Assembly: GCA_036620675.1 (NCBI GenBank)
Contig: JAZHEE010000004.1
Reading direction: 5' to 3' (one strand)
DNA from: Jejubacter sp036620675
Lineage (GTDB): Bacteria; Pseudomonadota; Gammaproteobacteria; Enterobacterales; Enterobacteriaceae
DNA length: 64,000 nt
A program made the position numbers and the translations under genes. This document shows, in pieces, positions 15,808 to 24,375 of the stretch. The first letter of the stretch is position 1, and the number at the start of each line of letters is the position of its first letter. The notes beneath the pieces were generated by a model, which was given only the letters and a program-made list of their open reading frames with translations, was not told the DNA's origin and did not search any database.

Positions 15808-17815
15808 GGTCAGGGTACCAGTACGAAGAGAATTCAGGCCTGATGTGCGAAATATCAGGTTGGTTATTGATGAAGTCGTCCGGGTAGTATCCGTAATTTT
15901 TGACGCCGTTAAGCTGAAGCAAGCGCATCCATTGGGCCAGTTGCTGGTCGGCAATACCGGCTTGTTGCTTCTGGTTCCAGTCCCTGGCCTGGAGCTCAAA
16001 GATGGTTTTATTCAGCGCATCCGGGCGAGTTGCCACCGCCTGGATAAGCCTGGTCAGCCAGGCATCGCTTTCGCTTTGTGGCACGTTTTCCATCAGCGGC
16101 ATTGCCATTGGCACTGTCCAGTCATAGGTCGCCAGGAAATCATCAAGATTCTGCGCGAACCAGGTTTCGCTGTGGGGCTCCAGGATGGGCAGTGCGAATA
16201 TATTGCGCGCGGTCTTCACCTGAGGTCCGCGAATTTCCCGGACGTCCTGGCTCAGAGTGCGGGTGAATTCCACCAGCGCCCGGCTTTTAAAACGCGTCCA
16301 GCGCTGAAGTTCCGCCGGATTGTTGCGAATTGCGGCGATATCATCCTGAAAGCCGGCGGCGCGCCAGGCCGCCATCGCGTCTGGCCCTGCATCTTCGAAG
16401 TCAGAAAGCACCGCATCATCGTGAAACAGGATGCCGTCGAAGGTGGCATGGCGCGCCAGGTCTTCATAGATATCCGCAATCCGCCTGCGCGCCTGCTGAT
16501 TCCAGGGAGAAAGGCGCAAATAAGGCGTGGTGGCGCGTCGGACGCCGCCAGACTGCGGATCCCATTCCTGGACTCGCGGCAGTGTTGGGTTTAAATCGAA
16601 AGAGAGTACCGGCAGCCAGGCGTACACTTTGACTCCGGCCCGGGTCTGCAACTGCCAGGAGACGAAATTGAACAGATCGGCACGTACCGGCAGCCAGCGG
16701 TTGGGAAAGTAGAGCGATTTAATGTTGCCGTCGCCCGACGGATCGGAGAACGCCTGTAAAAAGACATGGCTTATTTTCATGTCGTAGACGCGCTGAATCA
16801 GCGCATCGATATTCTTCGTCTGCTGAATGGGATCCGGGTCATAGACATAGTCCAGATCCACGTGCATGACCCGTACCGGCGGATGCTCCTGTATCTGAGT
16901 CACGGCATCGGCGAACGCCTTTATCGACGGATTCCCGGAAATTAACAAACGGGGAATATTATCCAGATCCCGCACGTTAGCCAGGCCGTCATTCAGCGTA
17001 AAGGCCAGACGATAGCCGCGCTTTTTGGCGATGGCGAGCGTTGTGCCATTCGCGGCGCCATACGGCCATACCCAGGCACGTGGCGATTTCCCGGATACCT
17101 GATGGATCTTGTCGGTTATCTTGCGTACGTCATCGTCTATACGGCGAATGAATTGTAGATCGCTTTCATAATGGCCGGACGCCTTATCGTAGAAACGGTT
17201 GGCGACCGCCGGTTCGTGGCTACCCTGGGGATTCGCCACAATGCCGTAGTGCGATGCCCAGGTATGGGCACCGATCTCCACCAGCGGCGAGCGGCTTAAT
17301 TCACTCACCTGCTGCCAGTTGGCGAATTTATCCCGCTGCGTCATCAGGCCGCCGAAATTAACCTGGCGGTTGGCTGGCGTATCCACCCAGCTTCCCACTG
17401 GCGCCCAGAGCGCGGGAACGTTATATGCCTTAAGCAGTGGCCAGACCCGTCGGTAAAAGCTGCTGTAGCCGTCGTCGAAACTCAGTAAAAATGCTTTGGA
17501 CGGCAGTGATTTTATGCCGTCGTGGGCATCCAGAATGTCCTGAACGCTGACTGCGCGGTAGCCGTTATTGAGCAGCCAGCTTATCTGATCGTTTAGCGCG
17601 CTGGTGCGTACCGACAGATAGCGCTGGTCGGCCGCGTCGTCTTCCACGTCGTGGTATGCCAGAACCAGAAAGCTGTCTTTCGGCCAGGGCTTATTGGCTT
17701 CCAGTTGCGGGCGTTCATGAGGCGGCAGGAAAGGAATCTCTCCGGCGCGAACCCCGAATACGATAGCCAGCCAGCCGACAACCATCAGGCTGATGCGTAG
17801 ACTCTTATTCAGCAT
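15800..17815 (-). CDS. pgaB: PgaB, poly-GlcNAc N-deacetylase
   Basis: PgaB is a periplasmic two-domain enzyme. An N-terminal carbohydrate-esterase-4 deacetylase carries LLSFDDGYSSFY (metal and catalytic Asp pair) and EIGAHTWASHYG (His ligands). A C-terminal glycoside-hydrolase-like domain carries MHVDLDYVYD and DGILFHDDAVLSDFED. Partial deacetylation is needed for export through PgaA. The 671 residues match the E. coli protein closely, but the N-terminus ends VVGWLAIVFGVRAGE. It has a signal peptide with an AxA-like cleavage site but no lipobox cysteine, so this PgaB may not be a lipoprotein. Confidence 0.95.
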   Translation of the reverse strand: MLNKSLRISLMVVGWLAIVFGVRAGEIPFLPPHERPQLEANKPWPKDSFLVLAYHDVEDDAADQRYLSVRTSALNDQISWLLNNGYRAVSVQDILDAHDGIKSLPSKAFLLSFDDGYSSFYRRVWPLLKAYNVPALWAPVGSWVDTPANRQVNFGGLMTQRDKFANWQQVSELSRSPLVEIGAHTWASHYGIVANPQGSHEPAVANRFYDKASGHYESDLQFIRRIDDDVRKITDKIHQVSGKSPRAWVWPYGAANGTTLAIAKKRGYRLAFTLNDGLANVRDLDNIPRLLISGNPSIKAFADAVTQIQEHPPVRVMHVDLDYVYDPDPIQQTKNIDALIQRVYDMKISHVFLQAFSDPSGDGNIKSLYFPNRWLPVRADLFNFVSWQLQTRAGVKVYAWLPVLSFDLNPTLPRVQEWDPQSGGVRRATTPYLRLSPWNQQARRRIADIYEDLARHATFDGILFHDDAVLSDFEDAGPDAMAAWRAAGFQDDIAAIRNNPAELQRWTRFKSRALVEFTRTLSQDVREIRGPQVKTARNIFALPILEPHSETWFAQNLDDFLATYDWTVPMAMPLMENVPQSESDAWLTRLIQAVATRPDALNKTIFELQARDWNQKQQAGIADQQLAQWMRLLQLNGVKNYGYYPDDFINNQPDISHIRPEFSSYWYPDHD

Positions 17816-17823
17816 GTTGATCC

Positions 17824-20274
17824 TTAAAATCGTAAATTCGCATCAAAGGCAACGGAGAGATTACTTTCGCGCTTGCCGTCATAAGGGCGTTTATCCCAGT
17901 TCAACATCACTCCGGTATCGACCACGTTATTCCACTGGAACCGCTGTCCATAACCCAGGATGGCAATGGCTCCGGTATCGTAATTTCTCTGCCATCCAGC
18001 CCCACCACCAGCCGTAAACTGCTGGCTCCAGACGGTGTCGTAGCGCTGATACATCACGTGATCGGCGGCAAATGTCGCCGTGGCGGAAAAATCTCGCTTT
18101 GGGTTGTAGTAAGCCGCATCGTCGTGGCTGTTGGCGCTGGCGGAAAGACCGGGTATCAGGTCAAGAGTCACGGTTGGCGCCTGCCAGAGCCGCTCTTTAC
18201 CCTCCAGGCTATATTCCTGACGGCGGTTATGATCGGAAAAGTCGCTGGCGGCAAAGCCAAACCGGTATTCGCGCCGTTCGTTGTAATACCAGCGCGTCCA
18301 GGCTTCCGCGCGATTGGCGCTGACGCCATTACGTAATGCCCGTAGCGGCGTGCTGGCCGACATCCGTTCCAGGCTGCCGCCCAGGCGCCAGCGATCGCTG
18401 AAGTCATGCCAGGCGGAAAGGCGCGCGCCCGGTTTGTTAGCACCGTGAAAATTGTTGCTGGACAGCTCCAGCTCGGCCCAGTTATCCCGGGGACGCCACT
18501 CCAGCCCGCCGAAAACATTCCGGCTGTCGCCTTTCCCCTCTTCAAACCGGCCCGTGCTAAAGCGGGTACCGCCGAAAAGGCGCCAGTCGTCAGCTAACGG
18601 TGGGCCATAAATGGCGGCCTCCCATTCCCGATCGTGGCTGCCGCTTACCGGACTATCGGAATGGATCCCCTGAGTGCCGGCGATCCGCAGTTCCGACATA
18701 TGGTGAACCTCGCGTGCTCTGGCCAGCTGCCGGGAGGCGAGATCGAGCGGCGTGCGGGTGATGACATCATCGGTCAGCAGATCCATCTGCCGCCACTCCT
18801 GTAGATCCATGGCGACATATGCCTGCTGGCGCTCCAGTTCAATGTTGGACGGTTCCAGCGACTCGGCTGCTTTCAGCTCGCGTTCGGCGGCGCGCGGCAG
18901 ACCCCGGGCCTGAAGCAGGGACGCATAATCGATGCGCAGCCCCTGATTTCCGGGGGCCGTTGTCGCCATGTGGCGGGACAGCTTCTCCGCTTCCGGCAGC
19001 GCGTTGGTCATTAACAGATACTGGAACCAGAGCGACTGCCCGGTGAGCCAGAGATCGTTCGGTTGCGGCGTTGGGGAACCGAGGTCATAGCGTGCGTAAG
19101 GGACGTTACGGGTTATCTGTCTGATGTACTGACGGGCCGATGAATACTGGCCGCTATCCATCAGGGCGTAGAACATCTCGTTCTGCTCTTCCTCTTCCGT
19201 TGCCGGGGGAAGTTCCGGATGCTGGCGGACGATAGCCAGCGCGCTTTCCACCTTCTTTTCTGCCAGATAAGCAGACACCACCCAGCGCAGCGCCCAGTCA
19301 GGAATCGCCGTATTTTGCGCACGGAGCGATTGATACTCGCTAATCACGTCGTGGTAGTAACCGTGGGCGTGCAGCGCCCCAAGGCGGTCAATGCGAGCCC
19401 GGGTGATATCGGCGGCGGCGTTGGGTTCATTGCGCCAGCGGGCGAACAGCGCGTCGTAGCGATCCAGCGCCTTCCGGGCGAGGCCAAAGCGTTCCTGTTC
19501 GCTGCGCGATGGCGTATCGGCAAGCCGCACCAGCTCTGCAGCGGCATTGGCCTCCAGCGCGCGACGCTGTTGTGCGGAGACTGTTGTCTGGCCCGATAGC
19601 TTTAGCGCGGGGCCGCTTACCCTGTTCAGCGTCAGGGCGTTAACCAGGCTATCGAGCACCTCCTTATCTCCCGGAGCTGCAGAGAGCGCGCGGGTATCAT
19701 TCAGTAACTGATCCCAGCTTTTCCCCTGGCTCTGGTACACATAAGAGAGCGTTTGCAGATGCGGCGCGCTTGGTTGAGCCGCCACCAGACTGCGGGCTTC
19801 ATGCAGCGCCTGTTGGTCTCTGCGAGCGTCGGCCAGAGTTTTTATCCATCCCATGCGATAGTCGTCGTTTTTCGGCGCCAGTTGACGTGCGCGTTCCCAC
19901 AGCGCCAGCGAAGGTTCCCAGCTTTTGAGATTACGATAAGACTGGGCGGCTGCCGCGACGGCACGGTCGGGAAGCGCCATTTTGCCCTGATAGCGCAACC
20001 AGATGTGGATGGCTTCATTATCTCGTCCGGCCCATGAAGCGACCTGAATCCAGTCGGCTACCTGTTCGCCATTCAGAGCATGTTGCCGCTCGTCGTTTTG
20101 TAGATAGTCCAGAAGCGGTGTGTAATTTCCATTTCGTGCCTGTAACACTCGTTTCTCATATACTGATTCCGCACTATGCACTAACCCCGGAAATAGAAAT
20201 ATCAGCATTAATGAGAATGGGTATTTTGCAGCGTGAAAAAAGAATAACTTATTGATACCAGTTAATAGTTCCAT
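17824..20274 (-). CDS. pgaA: PgaA, outer-membrane poly-GlcNAc export porin
   Basis: PgaA combines a periplasmic TPR superhelix with a C-terminal 16-strand beta-barrel that exports PGA. The TPR part includes PGNQGLRIDYASLLQARGLP and the barrel ends RESNLSVAFDANLRF with a terminal Phe. I chose the ATG at 20274, which puts a normal signal peptide (ending FPGLVHSAES) at the front. A GTG at 20322 would add 16 residues. It heads the pgaABCD operon and lies eight bases before pgaB. The 5' region is long and AT-rich, as expected for a regulated leader. Confidence 0.94.
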   Translation of the reverse strand: MELLTGINKLFFFHAAKYPFSLMLIFLFPGLVHSAESVYEKRVLQARNGNYTPLLDYLQNDERQHALNGEQVADWIQVASWAGRDNEAIHIWLRYQGKMALPDRAVAAAAQSYRNLKSWEPSLALWERARQLAPKNDDYRMGWIKTLADARRDQQALHEARSLVAAQPSAPHLQTLSYVYQSQGKSWDQLLNDTRALSAAPGDKEVLDSLVNALTLNRVSGPALKLSGQTTVSAQQRRALEANAAAELVRLADTPSRSEQERFGLARKALDRYDALFARWRNEPNAAADITRARIDRLGALHAHGYYHDVISEYQSLRAQNTAIPDWALRWVVSAYLAEKKVESALAIVRQHPELPPATEEEEQNEMFYALMDSGQYSSARQYIRQITRNVPYARYDLGSPTPQPNDLWLTGQSLWFQYLLMTNALPEAEKLSRHMATTAPGNQGLRIDYASLLQARGLPRAAERELKAAESLEPSNIELERQQAYVAMDLQEWRQMDLLTDDVITRTPLDLASRQLARAREVHHMSELRIAGTQGIHSDSPVSGSHDREWEAAIYGPPLADDWRLFGGTRFSTGRFEEGKGDSRNVFGGLEWRPRDNWAELELSSNNFHGANKPGARLSAWHDFSDRWRLGGSLERMSASTPLRALRNGVSANRAEAWTRWYYNERREYRFGFAASDFSDHNRRQEYSLEGKERLWQAPTVTLDLIPGLSASANSHDDAAYYNPKRDFSATATFAADHVMYQRYDTVWSQQFTAGGGAGWQRNYDTGAIAILGYGQRFQWNNVVDTGVMLNWDKRPYDGKRESNLSVAFDANLRF

Positions 20275-21007
20275 AAATATTTGCCATATATCCCATCTGC
20301 ACCAGAGCGCGGTTCTATTCACCGTTTGTGAATAAAATCAAACAGCATCAGTCAGTGAGTTGAGGTGTAGTAAACTCACCATTTAAAATTGGATTAGTTC
20401 TTTGGTGCCGCTCTCTTTCTGTCTGTAGCTCCGTCTCACATAACGTATGATAAAGTAACTAAAAATCTGACTTTCAGATAAGGGGAGAGATAACCAGGAG
20501 GGAATGTACACCTGATGTCTTTACGAATAAATATCCCGAATAGCCGTATGGCTGCTTTTAAGAAAACTCTGTAGAAGGTGTATTGATGAAATGGACTTGT
20601 GATTTCATTGTTTTCGTAACTGATTGAAAGTTAAAGTTTTTGATTTATTTTTGTTCGTGTGAGAATTATCTGCCAGGTGTCATTTTTTTTGGTTTTTTGT
20701 TGTTTTTTTATAACTATTTGGGATGTTTCGTGACAAAAAGTCCGAATGCCAGAAAAAGGTTCTTTTTTGTACTGTTATTTTATTTATATAATTGGCACTC
20801 AGTTAATGTGGATAGTGGTTATAAATTATAGTCAAATTCCACAGGGGAGCAAAGAAGCTATTGATGGATAACTAACTAACCTAAAGGTTAGTTATGTCGT
20901 CACTGAGAGAAAACCAAATTTGGTGAGAGGAAAGCGATGATTGCGCAGCCTCTTTAAGAAAGGAATTTGTTATTTTTGTGTTAATGGGATGGTTTGTGGC
21001 AGGTTCA
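20275..21007. other. Long AT-rich regulatory gap between pgaA and a LuxR-type gene
   Basis: About 730 bp with divergent transcription on both sides and no convincing gene. It must hold the pgaA promoter and leader and the promoter of the regulator at 21008. A 19-codon frame at 20515-20574 preceded by AGGAGGG, and a 63-codon hydrophobic frame at 20640-20831, were seen. Neither is supported by homology. Confidence 0.5.
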
Positions 21008-21601
21008 ATGTTTTTGGTTACTCAGGATCATTTTCTCTTTCAGGGAATCAAAAGTTTTTTCCCTGATATTGTCTTACTGCACTCCATTGACAGGGGAATC
21101 TTTGATAGCAGCAGCGATGAGTATTCTGTTCTGGTCGACAGCCGGTCGCCTCTGTGTCTGTCAGAATATCTGATGTTTGACGCCGCCAATGCCGGCAAGC
21201 GTATTAGCTGTATCATACTGGAAATGCGTAATCGCGAAACGCATCAGTTGAGCCTTAAATGGTGTCTGGACATGGCGCTGGCGCGTACCGATATGGCGGC
21301 AATGTTCGGTCTGTTTCTGGACGTTAAAGGTAATCGTCTGACCAAAGAGTGGTTTAACGAAATTCGCTTGAGTGAACAGGAGCGCATGATGCTGCTCTTA
21401 CTCAGGGAAGGAAGAACCATGGAAGAGGTGGCAGTCGCTTTAGAGCTGTCGGTTAAAAGCCTGTACCGTAAGCGGATTGAACTGTACGAGCGGCTCGGAC
21501 TGTCTAACTTTAACGAGGCCTGCCTGTTTATCTTTAAAAACGGGCTGTTGGATTACCCTTACGATGCGACTTGTGAGCGGGAGTCCCTGTTTTCTACATA
21601 G
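21008..21601 (+). CDS. Orphan LuxR-type transcriptional regulator
   Basis: The product is about 197 residues, with a diverged N-terminal domain (MFLVTQDHFLFQGIKSFFPD) and a C-terminal LuxR-like helix-turn-helix (LSEQERMMLLLLREGRTMEE, then LSVKSLYRKRIELYERLGLS). It is similar in layout to the RcsB/BglJ/fimbrial regulators. Start 21008 follows GGCAGG; a GTG at 20978 is an alternative. It is divergent from pgaA, so control of the PGA operon is a fair guess. A 6-bp G/C hairpin overlaps the end of the gene (21600-21618). Confidence 0.8.
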   Translation: MFLVTQDHFLFQGIKSFFPDIVLLHSIDRGIFDSSSDEYSVLVDSRSPLCLSEYLMFDAANAGKRISCIILEMRNRETHQLSLKWCLDMALARTDMAAMFGLFLDVKGNRLTKEWFNEIRLSEQERMMLLLLREGRTMEEVAVALELSVKSLYRKRIELYERLGLSNFNEACLFIFKNGLLDYPYDATCERESLFST

Positions 21602-22221
21602 GGGGTCGGACGCCCCCTGAATCTGGTTGGTTCGGCTGAACTGGCGAACATGGATATGAGTGGATTTGCTTGTCGGGGCGAGCCGGGGTACGAAGAGATT
21701 AAACGTAATCTGGCGGATGACAGCGCTACGGCAGTCGACGCAAATTCACAGCGGCGGTCATGGGAACTACAACGGTATGGCGTCTGGCCGCAGCCATAGA
21801 GATTCCTGCGAACTTGTTCGAAAGTAAGGGGCGATTCCGTCATCGATAACGTAGAATTCGCTCTGTCGTCGGGGATTTCGCCATTTTTACGCCAGCGCCA
21901 GCATGTCACAGCCGTTATCAATACGCGCATCAATCTTCAGGCGTTCTTCGGGCCGGTATTTCTTTCCCGTATCCAGAGGCGGAACGCGGCAAATAGCAGA
22001 AGATTCCGCTGCGGGAAGGCGAACCTGAAGATGCGGCATATATGGCGCTTTTTTCGGTGACCGGTGAATTATGGCTCGGACATTATGATCGACGCTGGCG
22101 GAAGTCAGGTTGATTACCAGCAATCTGCCTGGCTTAACGGCATAGCCTGCGAAGCAGCATAGAATTTTGAGCATATACTTAGTTGCTCGCTTAACGCTGC
22201 GACTAATACCGGAGATACCGC
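21602..22221. other. Gene-poor region, possible decayed coding DNA
   Basis: About 620 bp without a convincing gene. Short plus-strand frames look codon-like but are repeatedly interrupted and not recognisable, for example 21656-21800 and 22040-22110. The region reads like decayed coding sequence of unknown origin. The final bases hold the ribosome site (GGAGATACC) of the flavoenzyme gene. Confidence 0.4.
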
Positions 22222-23316
22222 ATGAGCCAACTGTTTACCTCTATCAAACTCGGCAACCTGACCCTGGAAAACCGCATCGCTATTGCCCCGATGTGCCAGT
22301 ATTCGGCCGAACGCGGTCGGGCTACCGCGTGGCACCGGATTCACCTGGGGAATCTGGCTCTGTCTGGCGCCGGATTGCTGATTCTGGAAGCCGCCGCCGT
22401 TGAGCCTGACGGGCGCATTACGCCGCAGGATCTGGGGATCTGGGATGATGAAACCGAGCAGGCGCTGGGTGCAGTGCTGAAAGACGTTCGCCAGTATTCT
22501 CCGATGCCGGTCGGCATCCAGTTGGGACATGCCGGACGTAAGGCTTCGACCGACGTGCCCTGGCGCGGCGGTGGCTTTCTGACGACGGAGCAGGGCGGAT
22601 GGCAAACCTCAGCGCCTTCCGCGCTGCCTTTCCATAACAGTGACGGCATGCCGCAGGCGCTCACCAGAGCGAGGATCGAAGAGATCAAGCAGGCCTTTAT
22701 CGATAGCGCCGTTCGCGCCGATCGACTGGGATTAGATCTGATTGAGGTACACGCCGCCCACGGCTATCTGCTACATCAGTTTCTGTCGCCGCTTGCTAAT
22801 CAGCGCGACGATGAGTATGGCGGTTCGCTGGAAAACCGTATGCGGCTGACGCTGGAGGTATTCCGCGAAGTGCGCCGGGTATTCCCGGCGGATAAGCCGG
22901 TTGGAGTACGTATTTCGGCTACCGACTGGGTGGAAGGCGGCTGGGATCTTGAGCAGTCCATTATCCTGAGCCAGGCGCTGGAAAAAGAGGGCTGCGCCTA
23001 TATACACGTTTCCAGCGGCGGTCTGGCGCCGGAACAGAAAATCAGCGTCGGCCCCAACTACCAGGTGCCGTTTTCCGCTGCAATCAAGAAGGTGGTTTCG
23101 ATTCCGGTTATTGCCGTTGGGTTGATTACCGAGCCGGAGCAGGCCGAAGCGGTGCTGGTGGAGCAGGAAGCCGATATGATAGCCCTGGCGCGCGGTATCC
23201 TTTACGACCCGCGTTGGCCGTGGCATGCGGCGGCGAAACTGGGGGCGAAGGTGTATGCCCCGGATCAGTATCTGCGCTGCGAACCGCACGATGTGAAAGG
23301 GCTGTTTAATAAGTAA
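22222..23316 (+). CDS. Old yellow enzyme, NADH:flavin oxidoreductase (YqjM/XenA class)
   Basis: This FMN-dependent ene-reductase reduces activated C=C bonds and some nitro compounds with NAD(P)H. The 364-residue product has the class-defining Cys in IAIAPMCQYSAERGRA, the His pair in EVHAAHGYLLHQFLSP, and IALARGILYDPRWPWHAA for phosphate binding. These place it in the thermophilic-like YqjM/XenA branch rather than the NemA branch. It appears monocistronic with a GGAG ribosome site. Confidence 0.93.
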   Translation: MSQLFTSIKLGNLTLENRIAIAPMCQYSAERGRATAWHRIHLGNLALSGAGLLILEAAAVEPDGRITPQDLGIWDDETEQALGAVLKDVRQYSPMPVGIQLGHAGRKASTDVPWRGGGFLTTEQGGWQTSAPSALPFHNSDGMPQALTRARIEEIKQAFIDSAVRADRLGLDLIEVHAAHGYLLHQFLSPLANQRDDEYGGSLENRMRLTLEVFREVRRVFPADKPVGVRISATDWVEGGWDLEQSIILSQALEKEGCAYIHVSSGGLAPEQKISVGPNYQVPFSAAIKKVVSIPVIAVGLITEPEQAEAVLVEQEADMIALARGILYDPRWPWHAAAKLGAKVYAPDQYLRCEPHDVKGLFNK

Positions 23317-23754
23317 AATCGCACCGGCCCGTATGGGTTAATGCTTGTCATTTAAGGAAATGAAGCCCGATAATTCGGCCCCCCGAGATGACAGGCGAAG
23401 CCCTGAAAGCCGCTGCTTTTAACAACGCGCCTGAAAGCAGCGGTACCGGCCTAAAGTTCCCCCTGAGTCCCTTAGCCCGACAGGAAGGCTAAGGGCGTCC
23501 GGCTGTCAGGAAAAGCGCGGAGAACCGCGTTAGCGGCGATTTTTACGCCGCAGCGCTCAGGTTCGTTCACCGACTGCTGCTGTTCGAAGAGGGATGGACG
23601 TCACCTGAACGTAAAATTCCACCCAACTACCATATTCTGCCATTGTCACAGGGAATACCGTCGTAAGACTGAAGGCCTGCCTGTTTATGTATGAATATAT
23701 TGCTGGTGAGGGTGGAAAAGGCGCGGCGGAAAAGGGCTGCGCAGCGCCGTGATT
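23317..23754. other. Hairpin-rich intergenic region
   Basis: About 440 bp with no gene. Two strong inverted repeats are present: CCGCTGCTTT (23410-23419) with AAAGCAGCGG (23434-23443), and CCCTTAGCC (23469-23477) with GGCTAAGGG (23487-23495). They lie downstream of both convergent neighbours and could be terminators, an extragenic repeat or a small RNA. No U-run marks either as a classic terminator. Confidence 0.5.
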
Positions 23755-24375
23755 TTAAGCATTCAGATGATTTCGCCACGCGATATTCAGTATACCGGCC
23801 AGGCTGGAAGCCTGCAGTTTTAATATAATATGATTCTTAATCACGCTAATGGTTTTGTCGCTTATTCCCAGCTCCCGGGCTATGGCTCGGCTATCCATGC
23901 CGCGCATAAAATTCTGCAGTACCTCGATCTCACGCGAGGTCAGCCGGCTCAGATACTGATTATCGGTCGGGTAGCGTTGATAGTGCTGCAGAACATCCGG
24001 AGACAGATAACCGCTGCCCCGCTTTACCAGGGAGATGGCGTGTATCGCTTCGGAAAGCGGGGCAGTAATGGATAAGTAGCCATGGAACCCCATTCGGATC
24101 GCCCGTGAAAACATGAAGTAGCTGGCACCGCAGATGGCGACCAGGCGAATACCAGGAATCTGGCGTCGAAATCTGTCCAGAATAGAAATCTCCTGTCGGG
24201 TAAGAGGAATACGATCAAGAATTAATATTTCTGGCGTTTCTCTGAACATCATATTGGGGAGCTCTGCCAGCTTTTTCAGGCTGTGGCAGTGTATATCGTC
24301 GTTATGACTGATAATCTCTCTGAGTCCCCGGCGTAGATAAGGATCTCTTGCGATCATGATACAGGACTTTCTCAT
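23755..24375 (-). CDS. LuxR-type regulator encoded at the end of the exporter operon
   Basis: The 206-residue product has a receiver-like N-terminus (CIMIARDPYLRRGLREIIS, PEILILDRIPL, where the Asp could be the phosphoacceptor) and a clear LuxR/FixJ helix-turn-helix (LTSREIEVLQNFMRGMDSRA, then DKTISVIKNHIILKL). Its ATG overlaps the ABC exporter stop by four bases (ATGA). It is therefore translated with the secretion genes and probably controls them or the linked fimbriae. No cognate kinase is in the window. Confidence 0.88.
   Translation of the reverse strand: MRKSCIMIARDPYLRRGLREIISHNDDIHCHSLKKLAELPNMMFRETPEILILDRIPLTRQEISILDRFRRQIPGIRLVAICGASYFMFSRAIRMGFHGYLSITAPLSEAIHAISLVKRGSGYLSPDVLQHYQRYPTDNQYLSRLTSREIEVLQNFMRGMDSRAIARELGISDKTISVIKNHIILKLQASSLAGILNIAWRNHLNA

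Noticed and set aside
20640..20831. 63-codon hydrophobic frame between pgaA and the LuxR-type gene
   Set aside because: Very AT-rich DNA readily yields Phe/Leu/Tyr-rich frames; no ATG start with a ribosome site, no homology.
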